Assembly: GCA_017495165.1 (NCBI GenBank)
Contig: JAFEII010000031.1
Coordinates: forward strand, 1 to 36,587
Length of the DNA stretch: 36,587 nt
Direction: 5' to 3'
From: Hydromonas sp.
GTDB lineage: Bacteria > Pseudomonadota > Gammaproteobacteria > Burkholderiales > Burkholderiaceae
Positions 24,856 to 33,508 of this stretch are shown here, piece by piece. The notes under the pieces are model-generated. The model did not search any database and was not told where the DNA came from. It saw only the letters and a list, made by a program, of their open reading frames with translations. The first letter of the stretch is position 1; each line of letters opens with the position of its first letter. Both the position numbers and the translations under genes were made by a program.

Positions 24856-25562
24856 TGCACAAGCCATTAACCACCCTCATTTCTGATTGCGACGGCGTAT
24901 TGATCGATTCAGAAGTGATTGCGTTTCAAGTTCTCATCGAACAAGCCAGTAGTGTTTTCACCAACATTGATGTTGGCGCGCAGTTGAGCCACAGCTTTGG
25001 TCAAAAAACCGAATCTCTGGTTCAACAGCTGGCGAATGTGTCGCAACAAGCAATCCCTGAGGGCTTTTTAAAAAACCTACGCAACTTAACCGATGCGCAA
25101 ATTATGCAAACAGCCCAGCCGATTCAAGGTGTTGAAATATTAATCAATCAGACAAGGCTAAAAGCGGTTGTCAGCAACAGCGGCACCGCCCGCGTACAAG
25201 CCGCCACAACGTTGGTGGGCGTATTGCAGCGGGACGACGTACTGATTTTGAGCGCAGATGAAGTACGCGCACCAAAACCTGCACCTGACTTATACCTGCT
25301 TGCGGCGCAGCGCTTATCAGTATTGGCGGAGCAATGCTTGGTGATTGAAGACAGTATTTCAGGCATTGTCGCGGCAAAAGCTGCGGGCATGCGCGTTATC
25401 GGCTTTACAGGTGGTGCACACATCCCAGCGGGGCATGATTTGGCCATGAGGGCAGCAGGCGTTTGTGCGGTGTTTGGCTCGATGCAAGAATTACCACAAT
25501 TGTTACAAGAAATAGCGGGTTGGGATTCAACCCCATTCAAATCAACGAGACAGGAGCATTAA
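24855..25562 (+). CDS. HAD-superfamily (subfamily IA) sugar-phosphatase-like hydrolase
   Basis: A 235-residue HAD hydrolase. Motif I is DCDGVLIDSE (D11 nucleophile, D13 acid/base), motif II is SNSGTA (about 114-119), motif III Lys lies in APKPAPDLY and motif IV is IEDSISGI. The variable cap between residues 16 and 90 places it in subfamily IA with beta-phosphoglucomutase and small sugar phosphatases. It is wedged between permease and ATPase genes, with a TAATG overlap upstream and a 1-base gap downstream, so it belongs to the uptake operon. A role in hydrolysing a polyol- or sugar-phosphate is inferred from context; similar HAD genes occur in some polyol transport operons of Burkholderiales. 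Confidence 0.8.
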   Translation: MHKPLTTLISDCDGVLIDSEVIAFQVLIEQASSVFTNIDVGAQLSHSFGQKTESLVQQLANVSQQAIPEGFLKNLRNLTDAQIMQTAQPIQGVEILINQTRLKAVVSNSGTARVQAATTLVGVLQRDDVLILSADEVRAPKPAPDLYLLAAQRLSVLAEQCLVIEDSISGIVAAKAAGMRVIGFTGGAHIPAGHDLAMRAAGVCAVFGSMQELPQLLQEIAGWDSTPFKSTRQEH

Positions 25563-25563
25563 A

Positions 25564-26679
25564 ATGGCAACAGTACAACTAAAAAACATCGGTAAAAAAT
25601 ACACCGAAAACTACGCAGTCAAAGGCGTGAATATTGACATCCAAGACGGTGAGTTTATTGTCTTGGTAGGGCCATCAGGCTGCGGCAAAACCACCACATT
25701 GCGTATGATTGCTGGCTTAGAAGAAATCAGCGAGGGCGAGCTGGCCATTGACGGCGCGCCCGCCAATGATTTGTCGCCCGCCGAACGCGGCATTGCGATG
25801 GTGTTTCAATCCTACGCGCTATATCCGCACATGTCTGTGCGCGAAAACTTGGCTTTTGGCCTGCGCTTGCAAAAAGTACCCGCAGATAAAATTGAGGCCG
25901 CAGTCAAAAATGCCTCTGAGATTTTGCACATTGAACATCTATTAGACCGAAAACCAAAAGCATTATCGGGCGGCCAGCGCCAACGCGTGGCCATTGGGCG
26001 CGCCATCACGCGTACGCCAAAAGTGTTTTTGTTTGACGAGCCATTGTCTAACTTAGACGCGGCACTGCGTGTACAAATGCGGATTGAATTTGCCCGCCTG
26101 CACCAAGACTTGCAAGCCACGATGATTTACGTCACGCATGACCAAATTGAAGCCATGACGCTGGCCGATAGAATTGTGGTGTTTTCAGAGGGCAAAGTTG
26201 AGCAAATCGGCACGCCGTTGCAGTTGTACCATCAACCAAACAATTTATTTGTGGCAGGCTTCATTGGCTCACCAAAAATGAACCTTGTGCCAGTGGTAAT
26301 TGAATCGGCCGATGCGCACACGGCACATGTGCGCATGAGCGATGATTCTGTGGTGCAAATCGCGTGTGACGGCACAAGTTTGGTGAGCGGCGATGCGGCA
26401 ACAATTGGGTTTCGGCCAGAGCATTTGAACGTGCAGCCTGCTGGTCAAAGTTTTGGCGTTAACGTAACGTTGTGCGAGCAAATGGGCGACTCAACCATGG
26501 TTTACGCACAACTCAAAGGCTTTGACAAACCTGTTGTGATACGCGTGACCGACGTGTTTCGTGCAGAAAAAAACCAAGCCTTGCGCATCGGTATTGTGCC
26601 AAACCTCACGTATTTATTTGACAAAAATGGCATGGCCGTGCCGCGTCATTTATCCGACGTTCACGCACAATATGTTTAA
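25564..26679 (+). CDS. Polyol ABC transporter ATPase (SmoK/MtlK, MalK-like)
   Basis: A 371-residue ATPase of the MalK/UgpC group that powers the importer. Walker A is GPSGCGKT (36-43), the Q loop FQSYALYPH, the signature LSGGQ (134-138), Walker B VFLFDE (154-159), the H loop H192. The C-terminal part (about 240-371) is the TOBE/regulatory domain found in MalK-type proteins. It follows the HAD gene by a single base and completes the transporter: binding protein, two permeases and ATPase. MalK-type ATPases often serve more than one importer, so it could also energise other carbohydrate permeases. Confidence 0.92.
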   Translation: MATVQLKNIGKKYTENYAVKGVNIDIQDGEFIVLVGPSGCGKTTTLRMIAGLEEISEGELAIDGAPANDLSPAERGIAMVFQSYALYPHMSVRENLAFGLRLQKVPADKIEAAVKNASEILHIEHLLDRKPKALSGGQRQRVAIGRAITRTPKVFLFDEPLSNLDAALRVQMRIEFARLHQDLQATMIYVTHDQIEAMTLADRIVVFSEGKVEQIGTPLQLYHQPNNLFVAGFIGSPKMNLVPVVIESADAHTAHVRMSDDSVVQIACDGTSLVSGDAATIGFRPEHLNVQPAGQSFGVNVTLCEQMGDSTMVYAQLKGFDKPVVIRVTDVFRAEKNQALRIGIVPNLTYLFDKNGMAVPRHLSDVHAQYV

Positions 26680-26692
26680 ACGTCTGTAAACC

Positions 26693-26718
26693 TCAAGGCA
26701 CCATCAAGGTTGCCTTGA
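26693..26718 (+). terminator. Hairpin after the ATPase gene
   Basis: TCAAGGCA (26693-26700) and TGCCTTGA (26711-26718) form an 8-bp stem with a 10-base loop, followed only by TTCT. It may pause or partly end transcription before the regulator gene. Confidence 0.45.
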
Positions 26719-26836
26719 TTCTAATTCACGACAAAAACGCGCGGCGCATGAACGCTGAATTGATGCGCGGCGCAACGAATAGGCAGCACACGATTAACAA
26801 AAATTGTAACGCGCGTTTACAGAGGATGGGAGCGGT

Positions 26837-27784
26837 ATGGAAGATGCAAAACACGAGCAACAAGCACACATTGCGTGGCTTTATTATGTTGGCAATTTAA
26901 CCCAACAAGAAATCGCACGCAAATTGGGGCTTTCAAGACCCACGGTACAAAAGTTTTTAAACTTAGCGGTTGAAACGGGCATAGTCCAAGTCAAAATTGA
27001 CTACACCTCCACCGTTTGCATGGATTTGGCACTGCAACTCAAAAAAAAACACCACTTGATTGAGTGCGAAGTCGCGCCCGTTCACGAAGCAACCGAGCCG
27101 CACATTGACAAATTAATCGCCATGACATCAGCGCGTTTTTTAGAACAAGTATTGCGCACCCCAGACTTGAAATCTGTGGCGCTGGGCAGCGGCCGCGCGA
27201 TTAGCGCCATGTGTCACGGTATTTCAAAGACGCCATTGCCCAATTTTAAAGTCGTCTCGCTCGCAGGCACAATTGCAGCGGATGGCTCATTTAACCGCTA
27301 CGACGCGAGCTTAAGTTTGGCAGACAAAACCGACGGAAAATATTATATTTTATCTATCCCCTTGTTTGCCGAAGACGCGCAAGATCGCGCGTATTGGTAC
27401 GGTTCACGCACCTACATGCGTCAATTGGTCAGTTACACAGAATGCCATTTGGCATTGATTGGCGTGGGCTGGGTTGGCGAGAACTGCTCGCTCGAGCAAG
27501 ATGGCTTTATCAGCCCCCAAACCATGGCGGCGTTAGAAAAAGACGGCGCTGTTTGTGACATATTGGGCAGAATTTTAGACAAAAACGGCACCCCACTCAA
27601 ACACGCGGTCAACGACTGCATCACCAGTTTTACGCATGAAATTCTCAAAAAACGCCCTGTGATTGGCGTTGCAGGCGGCAAGCGCAAACATGCCGCCATT
27701 CATGCGGCGTTAAAAGGCAAATGGTTGGACGGTCTCATCACAGACCAGCGCACCGCAGAATATTTACTCTCAAATCACACTTAA
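26837..27784 (+). CDS. SorC/DeoR-type sugar-binding transcription regulator
   Basis: A 315-residue regulator with an N-terminal helix-turn-helix (about 21-42, LTQQEIARKLGLSRPTVQKF) and a large C-terminal sugar-binding domain (about 58-310) of the SorC type (VALGSGRAISAM, VVSLAGTI, LALIGVGWVGE). Such proteins sense a phosphorylated sugar and control catabolic operons. It sits inside the polyol locus, between the transporter and the dehydrogenase, so it most likely controls both, possibly through the direct repeat at 21391-21425. The ATG at 26837 has a GGGAG-type ribosome site. No copy of the direct repeat is apparent in the 157 bases before its own start. Confidence 0.85.
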   Translation: MEDAKHEQQAHIAWLYYVGNLTQQEIARKLGLSRPTVQKFLNLAVETGIVQVKIDYTSTVCMDLALQLKKKHHLIECEVAPVHEATEPHIDKLIAMTSARFLEQVLRTPDLKSVALGSGRAISAMCHGISKTPLPNFKVVSLAGTIAADGSFNRYDASLSLADKTDGKYYILSIPLFAEDAQDRAYWYGSRTYMRQLVSYTECHLALIGVGWVGENCSLEQDGFISPQTMAALEKDGAVCDILGRILDKNGTPLKHAVNDCITSFTHEILKKRPVIGVAGGKRKHAAIHAALKGKWLDGLITDQRTAEYLLSNHT

Positions 27785-27793
27785 AGGCACATC

Positions 27794-29191
27794 ATGGACA
27801 GCACCATTTTAGACAACAAAAACATCATCCTGCACTTGGGCTTGGGCTCATTTCACCGCGCCCACCAAGCGGTTTACCTACAAAAACTCATAGACCTTGG
27901 TCACAATGATTGGACACTGGCGGGCGGCAACCTGCGCAACGACATGCTTGATGTAATCAGCACGCTTCAAGCGCAAAACGGCCACTACACGCTGGAGACG
28001 GTATCACCCGAAGGCGAGCGCTTTTATCAAACCATTCGCGCCATTGCCTACGTGGCCGATTTTGATGAACAACTCAGCGGCTTGGTCGCGCTGGGCGCAA
28101 AATCTCAGACCAAAATCATCTCATTCACCGTCACCGAGGCGGGCTATTATTTAACCGACAAAGACATCCTCGACTTAAGCTTTACAGACCTTGCAAATGA
28201 CCTTACCCGCGTTAAAAATGGTTTGGTTGGTCATTCAATTTATGGCGCGCTGGTCAGCATTTTAAAAGCGCGCATCGCCAACCATTCGGGCCAAGTCACC
28301 TTACTCAACTGTGATAACTTGCGCCACAACGGCAACCGTTTTCGCTCAGGCTTACTCCAATTTGTCGACTTATTGGATGACGCACCGCTAAAAAAATGGA
28401 TTATTGAAAACACCACCTGCCCCAACAATATGGTGGACAGAATCACGCCGCGCCCAACGCCAGCCGTGCGCGCCAGCGTATTAAGCGCCACAGGGATTGA
28501 TGATCCCGCAGCCTTGATGGGGGAAACGTTCATCCAATGGGTGATTGAAGACAACTTCATTGCAACACGCCCAAAATGGGAACTTGCCGGGGTTGAAATG
28601 GTCGAGTCCGTGACCGCATTTGAGGAAGCAAAAATTCGGATTTTAAACGCAAGCCACAGTTGCATTGCCTGGGCAGGCACATTGCGCGGCTACCAATACA
28701 TCCATGAAGGCGCGCTTGACCCACACATCGCCAAGCTTGCTTTTGATTACGTGACCCAAGACGTCATCCCGTGTTTAACACCCAGCCCATTAGACCTTGC
28801 TGCTTATCGCGACGTGGTGCTTCATCGATTTTGCAACGCCGCCATTTGCGACACCAACCAGCGCGTGGCCATGGACGGCTTCTCAAAAATCCCTGGTTAC
28901 ATCGCACCCACGATTCGCGACTGCATTGAAAAAAACCGCCCATTTAGCCACGTTGCGATTTTACCCGCCCTGTTTCTGGCATTTTTGCAACGCTGGCACC
29001 ACGGTCAAGTCCCTTATGCCTATCAAGACCAAGCAATGGACGAAGCCAGCGCACACGCCATCTGCGACGCATCTGACGTGGTTGCCGCGTTTTGTGCAGA
29101 TACAACACTTTGGGGGTCTTTGGCAGGCAACGCTTTATTAACATCCAATGTTCGCGCAGCTTATGAGCAGGTTCAGCTGTTCAGCCACTAA
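27794..29191 (+). CDS. dalD: D-arabinitol 4-dehydrogenase / mannitol dehydrogenase family
   Basis: A 465-residue long-chain NAD-dependent polyol dehydrogenase. The N-terminal Rossmann domain begins LHLGLGSFHRAHQAVYL (about 13-29), and the C-terminal domain has the family's catalytic KIRILNASH (K280, N285, H288). Several segments (SFTVTEAGYYL, SIYGALVSIL, PNNMVDRITPRPTP, VAMDGFSKIPGYIAPTIRD) recall D-arabinitol 4-dehydrogenase (DalD) more than fructuronate reductase. It would oxidise D-arabinitol to D-xylulose, or mannitol to fructose, in the cytoplasm. It starts 9 bases after the regulator gene and ends in a strong terminator. The exact substrate is inferred from remembered family sequences and context. 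Confidence 0.8.
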   Translation: MDSTILDNKNIILHLGLGSFHRAHQAVYLQKLIDLGHNDWTLAGGNLRNDMLDVISTLQAQNGHYTLETVSPEGERFYQTIRAIAYVADFDEQLSGLVALGAKSQTKIISFTVTEAGYYLTDKDILDLSFTDLANDLTRVKNGLVGHSIYGALVSILKARIANHSGQVTLLNCDNLRHNGNRFRSGLLQFVDLLDDAPLKKWIIENTTCPNNMVDRITPRPTPAVRASVLSATGIDDPAALMGETFIQWVIEDNFIATRPKWELAGVEMVESVTAFEEAKIRILNASHSCIAWAGTLRGYQYIHEGALDPHIAKLAFDYVTQDVIPCLTPSPLDLAAYRDVVLHRFCNAAICDTNQRVAMDGFSKIPGYIAPTIRDCIEKNRPFSHVAILPALFLAFLQRWHHGQVPYAYQDQAMDEASAHAICDASDVVAAFCADTTLWGSLAGNALLTSNVRAAYEQVQLFSH

Positions 29192-29230
29192 ATGTGAACT
29201 GAACACTGAACGGTTCAAAACAAACCCACA

Positions 29231-29260
29231 AAAAAACGTCGATTTTCATCGACGTTTTTT
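29231..29260. terminator. Bidirectional terminator after the dehydrogenase
   Basis: AAAAAACGTCGA (29231-29242) pairs perfectly with TCGACGTTTTTT (29249-29260) around a 6-base loop. It serves the dehydrogenase on the plus strand and the glycosyltransferase on the minus strand. Confidence 0.93.
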
Positions 29261-29293
29261 GTAATCAGACGGTATTTGCAACCCAGCCCAAAC

Positions 29294-30103
29294 TCACGCC
29301 TGATGCCCCACCCAAAAGCTCGTATCAATCGCCACTTTTGAATAACCATTGCGGTGAAAGTTTTCGCACACAACTGCCGTATCGCAATCTGAATAATTGC
29401 TCTGCGCCGTTGGCTGACGATACGCCAAGTTCGACTCGTCTAAAGCCATACGTTTTAACCGTACATTCTGCCAGCCGAAGGAAATACCAGATTTAAAAGG
29501 CTCGGCATTGTACACGCAAAAACAATTAAACGTGCTCCATACCGGCGTAATCAGTTGATTGCCAAACCGAGCATGTTCATCATTGTAAGTGTTCGGTGTT
29601 GCACGAGTTGCCCATGAGTCATAGATATTTACGAAATGATGCTCCTCTGGCGCAAAAGACTTAGGGTCAATATCACCTTTCTTATGAACCGACAAGGCGG
29701 ACAAAATATCATAATTCGTGCTTTTTGCAATACAGGCAATCGCATCCGCAACGTCATACGTGATACCCGTTTCGATGAAGACAATTTTATCCGCCACATG
29801 ATATGAGCCAGAGCTATAAATCACTTTATTGCGCGCATTGGCAAGGTTAATCACGCGCTGCGCGCTGACGACTGAACCAAAATACTCGGTATTCAAGGTC
29901 TCCGTCATGATGTTTACGTACTGAATAAACGAAAAATCCAGCCCCTTTAGTACGTCCCACGTGCCATCGGTTGAGTCATTTTCATACACAGACAAAAAAT
30001 ACTCATTGGCCACATCCGTGGTCACCAATTCCTTAATTTGACGATGCCATTGTGCCAAATCATCTGCGCGATTGCGCATAATCGTACAAATCAAAATTTT
30101 CAT
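29294..30103 (-). CDS. Glycosyltransferase resembling the CAP59/CMT1 (GT69) family
   Basis: A 269-residue protein with a nucleotide-sugar glycosyltransferase start (MKILICTIMRNRADDLAQW) and VYENDSTDGTWDVL (about 39-52). The centre (YHVADKIVFIETGITYDVAD) and the later YDSWATRATPNT and LITPVWSTFNCFCVYNAEPF recall fungal capsule mannosyltransferase CMT1/CAP59, in which a YDTW-x-x-RD motif is followed by PV-x-SCWNG and an F-x-A-x-PF segment. No signal peptide or membrane helix is evident, so it should act at the cytoplasmic face. It overlaps the preceding DegT-type gene by one base (TAATG), and the pair should act on one glycan. The family call is by motif memory and is moderate; a GT2-like enzyme is the alternative. 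Confidence 0.6.
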   Translation of the reverse strand: MKILICTIMRNRADDLAQWHRQIKELVTTDVANEYFLSVYENDSTDGTWDVLKGLDFSFIQYVNIMTETLNTEYFGSVVSAQRVINLANARNKVIYSSGSYHVADKIVFIETGITYDVADAIACIAKSTNYDILSALSVHKKGDIDPKSFAPEEHHFVNIYDSWATRATPNTYNDEHARFGNQLITPVWSTFNCFCVYNAEPFKSGISFGWQNVRLKRMALDESNLAYRQPTAQSNYSDCDTAVVCENFHRNGYSKVAIDTSFWVGHQA

Positions 30104-31266
30104 TACGCCACCAATTCATTCAAAAATGCCACCAAGGTTTTAATTTGCGCAGGCGTCACGCGCGGATGCAAACCCACATAAAAACCGTGATTGTGGATAA
30201 ACTCAGCCACCGGATACTCATGATAATCGCCAAAATCTTTCAACGCGGTTTGGCGCAACAAGTTACCCGAAATAATCGGACGCGTTTCAATCCCGTTGTC
30301 CACGCAATATTGCATCGCTTTGATTTTCACTTGCGAATCGTCCGTCATAATCGGCAAGCAAAACATGATGTTTTCACGGTTCGCAAAGGTTTTAGGCAAA
30401 ATATATTTGGGGCTAATATTGTCTGTAAATACCTTGTACAGCGACTTGCGTTTTTTGATATAGGTTTGAATCCGCGCGAAATCAAGTAAACCCACGCTTG
30501 CATGCACATCGGTATTGCGAAAATTATTGCCCAAATAATGAAAGCTGAATCGGTCATCGACCAGCGGGTTTTGATAACGGGCTTGTTCATGCGCGGGCAA
30601 CGTGCGAATCATGCCGTGATTACGGCTCATCGTAAAGTACTCCTGCTCGTCTTTGTTGCTCGTAAACACAAAGCCGCCCTCAACACTTTGCAACAAATGC
30701 CCAAAATACGTGCTGGTGGTTGAGGTGAAGTAACTCGAGAGGTTTTTGCCTTCATACGTTGAAAAATGACTTTCGCAATTGTCCATCATCACGCGCACAT
30801 TGTATTTGGCTTCTAATTCTTTCAGCGCCTTGACATTGGGCGTTTGCCCCAACAATGACGTAATAAAAACCAGCGCGACTTTGTGGTGATTTTCTGCCAG
30901 ATACGCGTCCAGCAAATGCACATCCAGCGACAAATCATCCAGCGACACATCAATAAATTTGGGCTCAAAACCCAAACGCACAAACGGCGAGACCGATGTA
31001 ATCCACGTAACAGACGGAAAAACCACCGTATTTTTTTCAGCACTGGCCAATCGGTCACGCGCAAACATGGCGATGAGCGTGTTGGCAGTTGAGCCATTTG
31101 ACACAAACACCGAATGCGCACAGCCAATATAACCGCTCATTTCTTGCTCAAACTCTTGCACCTTTCGGCTCATCGTCCACATATTTTTAGGGTTCAAAAA
31201 AAACCCCGCCAACTTCAACCGATCAATCCAAGTGAAGTTTGATTCGTTTAAATTCCAAATTGCCAT
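30103..31266 (-). CDS. DegT/DnrJ-fold sugar 3-dehydratase, ColD-like
   Basis: A 387-residue PLP-type enzyme of the DegT/DnrJ/EryC1/StrS family. The conserved Asp that holds the pyridine nitrogen is D162 (MMDNCESH), and the position of the cofactor Lys is His190 in YFGHLLQSVEGG. Replacement of Lys by His is the hallmark of ColD (GDP-4-keto-6-deoxymannose 3-dehydratase; His188, about 388 residues), which needs free PMP rather than a Schiff base. The alignment spacing and length match. It should therefore remove a 3-hydroxyl from a nucleotide sugar rather than transaminate in the usual way. The ATG at 31266 follows AAAGGTGG; an upstream start would add 26 residues the family lacks. The sugar nucleotide is unknown. 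Confidence 0.75.
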   Translation of the reverse strand: MAIWNLNESNFTWIDRLKLAGFFLNPKNMWTMSRKVQEFEQEMSGYIGCAHSVFVSNGSTANTLIAMFARDRLASAEKNTVVFPSVTWITSVSPFVRLGFEPKFIDVSLDDLSLDVHLLDAYLAENHHKVALVFITSLLGQTPNVKALKELEAKYNVRVMMDNCESHFSTYEGKNLSSYFTSTTSTYFGHLLQSVEGGFVFTSNKDEQEYFTMSRNHGMIRTLPAHEQARYQNPLVDDRFSFHYLGNNFRNTDVHASVGLLDFARIQTYIKKRKSLYKVFTDNISPKYILPKTFANRENIMFCLPIMTDDSQVKIKAMQYCVDNGIETRPIISGNLLRQTALKDFGDYHEYPVAEFIHNHGFYVGLHPRVTPAQIKTLVAFLNELVA

Positions 31267-31464
31267 TTGCACCACCTTTGGAGTTAGCCCAAGAACAAAC
31301 GGTGAGTATATACGAACACAATTTACCAAAAATGCCTTTCTCATTTATTTTTACAAAAAGCAGAGCCACTTTGCTGCCACGCCAGTCCTCATACACGCGA
31401 ATGCTGCCCCGCAGCCCGCCTGACATGTTAAAATCACGCCCACTCTTAAACTTGAAGGCCATAT

Positions 31465-32367
31465 ATGTTCAGCTACCGCCACGCATTTCACGCAGGCAAT
31501 CACGCCGACGTGCTCAAACACATGATTTTACTCAACATTTGTCAATACATGACCCAAAAAGACAAACCGTTGACCTACATCGACACGCACGCGGGCGTAG
31601 GCGTTTACCAAATGGGCAATCCAATGGCGCAAAAAAGCGGCGAAGCGCAAACCGGCATCGCCAAACTATGGCCAATGTGGCAAAACAAAGGCCAGCGCAA
31701 TCAATTACCGCCCATGTTGCACGCCTATTTACAGCACATATTCGAGCTCAACGGCGCAGACGAGCTCAAACATTATCCCGGTTCACCTTACATCGCCTCG
31801 CGCAACTTGCGTGAAATCGATCGTTTGCGCGTGTTTGAGCTGCACCCCACCGACATGCGCCTGCTCGACGAAATGATCAACCGCATCAACCTGCCCGACT
31901 CGCGCGACGACAAACGCGTGCTGTTTAAAACCGTTGACGGCTTTGTTGGACTAAAAGCCAACATCCCGCCCGCCTCGCGCCGTGGTTTGGTGCTGATTGA
32001 CCCATCCTACGAAATCAAAGACGACTACACAAAAGTAGCCAAAGCCATGAAAGACGCATTGATTCGCTTTCCAACTGGCACATATTGCATTTGGTATCCC
32101 GTCTTGGCACGCCAAGAATCACGCAACTTGGTCACGCAACTCGAACGCATTGCAGCGGACGCGGGCGCAAAATGGCTACACGCCACACTCGCTGTTGGCG
32201 AAGTCCAACCCGCACAAATGGCCGCAGGCTTACAAGCATCTGGCATGTTTGTATTTAACCCGCCGTATACACTGGCCGATGATTTAAAAGCCGCCTTGCC
32301 TTTGGTGGCAGATAAACTCAAAACCGATGCCGCTGGCGGCTATGAAATAGCGCATTCAAAAAACTAA
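31465..32367 (+). CDS. rlmJ: 23S rRNA (adenine(2030)-N(6))-methyltransferase RlmJ
   Basis: A 300-residue SAM-dependent methyltransferase of the RlmJ family, which methylates N6 of A2030 in 23S rRNA. It opens with the family's FSYRHAFHAGNHADVLKH, has the SAM-binding ... YIDTHAGVGVY segment (about 38-48) and the catalytic motif IDPSYE (about 177-182), equivalent to the DPPY of N6-adenine methylases, and ends with FVFNPPYTL near residue 255. Length and motif order fit E. coli RlmJ (280 residues). A ribosome site GAAGGCC lies just before the ATG. The downstream metallopeptidase gene begins 13 bases after its stop and is probably co-transcribed. Confidence 0.92.
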   Translation: MFSYRHAFHAGNHADVLKHMILLNICQYMTQKDKPLTYIDTHAGVGVYQMGNPMAQKSGEAQTGIAKLWPMWQNKGQRNQLPPMLHAYLQHIFELNGADELKHYPGSPYIASRNLREIDRLRVFELHPTDMRLLDEMINRINLPDSRDDKRVLFKTVDGFVGLKANIPPASRRGLVLIDPSYEIKDDYTKVAKAMKDALIRFPTGTYCIWYPVLARQESRNLVTQLERIAADAGAKWLHATLAVGEVQPAQMAAGLQASGMFVFNPPYTLADDLKAALPLVADKLKTDAAGGYEIAHSKN

Positions 32368-32380
32368 ACCCTCAACCACC

Positions 32381-33391
32381 ATGTCCCCACTCACTCAAAT
32401 CGCCGCACCGCACATATCTGACATTCTGCGCCACTCATTCAACCACACCAGCGCGCACCAAGCCGTGGTGGTGTTTGACACCGATTGCGAACTGTCCATC
32501 ATTTTGGCCGACGCGTATCGCGCCTGCCTGCCTGACGCGTTGTTTATCAATTTTAACCAAAGCACGCCCGAAGCGGTTTTGGACAGTTTTGTCCCCTTAA
32601 AAGCGCACGACTTGGTGGTACTGATTCAATCCACCAGTTTTCGGCTCAAGGCATTTCGCATTCGAGTTGAGCTATTTAAACGCCAATTAAAAGTGATTGA
32701 ACACCCACATTTGGCGCGTATGACCGGCGAGCAAGCCACGTATTACGTTGACGCACTCGCGTATGACCTTGATTACTATCGCGGCGTCGGACGTGCGCTG
32801 CAACACAAAATCAACGCCGCGCCGCACGGCATGATCGATAGCGGCGGCGAGCAGCTTTATTACAACGCCCCATTTGAATCGGCCAAAGTGAATATCGGCG
32901 ATTACGACGGCATGGTGAATATTGGCGGCCAATTTCCCATCGGCGAAGTATTCACCGAGTCAACCGACCTAGCGCAAGTCAACGGGCGCGTGCGCATGTT
33001 TATTTTTGGCGACACCACGTTTAAAATTAACCGCCCACCGCACCCCATCACACTGGTCATCGAACGCAGCCAAGTGGTTGCGGTAGAAAATTCCACACCC
33101 GCGTTTGACTTGGTCATCGAGCAAATCACGCGCGACGAAGGCGTGGTTTGGGTGCGCGAATTGGGCTTTGGCATGAACCGCGCCTTCACCAAAACCCGCA
33201 CCGTGGAAGACATTGGCACTTACGAGCGCATGTGCGGCATCCATTTATCGCTCGGCGCCAAACACGGCATTTATGCCAAACCTGGCTTTAAACGCGGCGA
33301 CGGCAAATACCACGTGGATATTTTTGTGGATACGCACCGCGTGGTGTTGGGCGATGATGACGTTTATAAAGACGGGGCTTGGGTGGTTTGA
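32381..33391 (+). CDS. M29-like aminopeptidase family protein
   Basis: A 336-residue cytoplasmic protein that resembles the thermophilic M29 metallopeptidase (aminopeptidase T) family. The N-terminal half is variable; the C-terminal half holds FPIGEVFTE (E189), VRELGFGMN (E260), CGIHLSLG (H288) and YHVDIFVD (H311, D313), which line up with the Glu, Glu, His and His-x-Asp metal ligands of that family. It lacks a signal peptide. It should bind two metal ions and may release N-terminal residues from peptides. It is probably co-transcribed with rlmJ, with no functional link known. The family call rests on motif spacing and is moderate. Confidence 0.65.
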   Translation: MSPLTQIAAPHISDILRHSFNHTSAHQAVVVFDTDCELSIILADAYRACLPDALFINFNQSTPEAVLDSFVPLKAHDLVVLIQSTSFRLKAFRIRVELFKRQLKVIEHPHLARMTGEQATYYVDALAYDLDYYRGVGRALQHKINAAPHGMIDSGGEQLYYNAPFESAKVNIGDYDGMVNIGGQFPIGEVFTESTDLAQVNGRVRMFIFGDTTFKINRPPHPITLVIERSQVVAVENSTPAFDLVIEQITRDEGVVWVRELGFGMNRAFTKTRTVEDIGTYERMCGIHLSLGAKHGIYAKPGFKRGDGKYHVDIFVDTHRVVLGDDDVYKDGAWVV

Positions 33392-33439
33392 GCGCCAACG
33401 CGCAAAAACACGTCATCAAAAACACATCATAAGCACATA

Positions 33440-33469
33440 AAAAAACACCGCCAACCAGCGGTGTTTTTT
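33440..33469. terminator. Bidirectional terminator
   Basis: AAAAAACACCGC (33440-33451) pairs with GCGGTGTTTTTT (33458-33469) around a 6-base loop, between the convergent M29-like and Tim44-domain genes. Confidence 0.93.
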
Positions 33470-33508
33470 ATCATGCGTCAGTCAAAAAACTGAACCCAAG
33501 CAAAGTCA

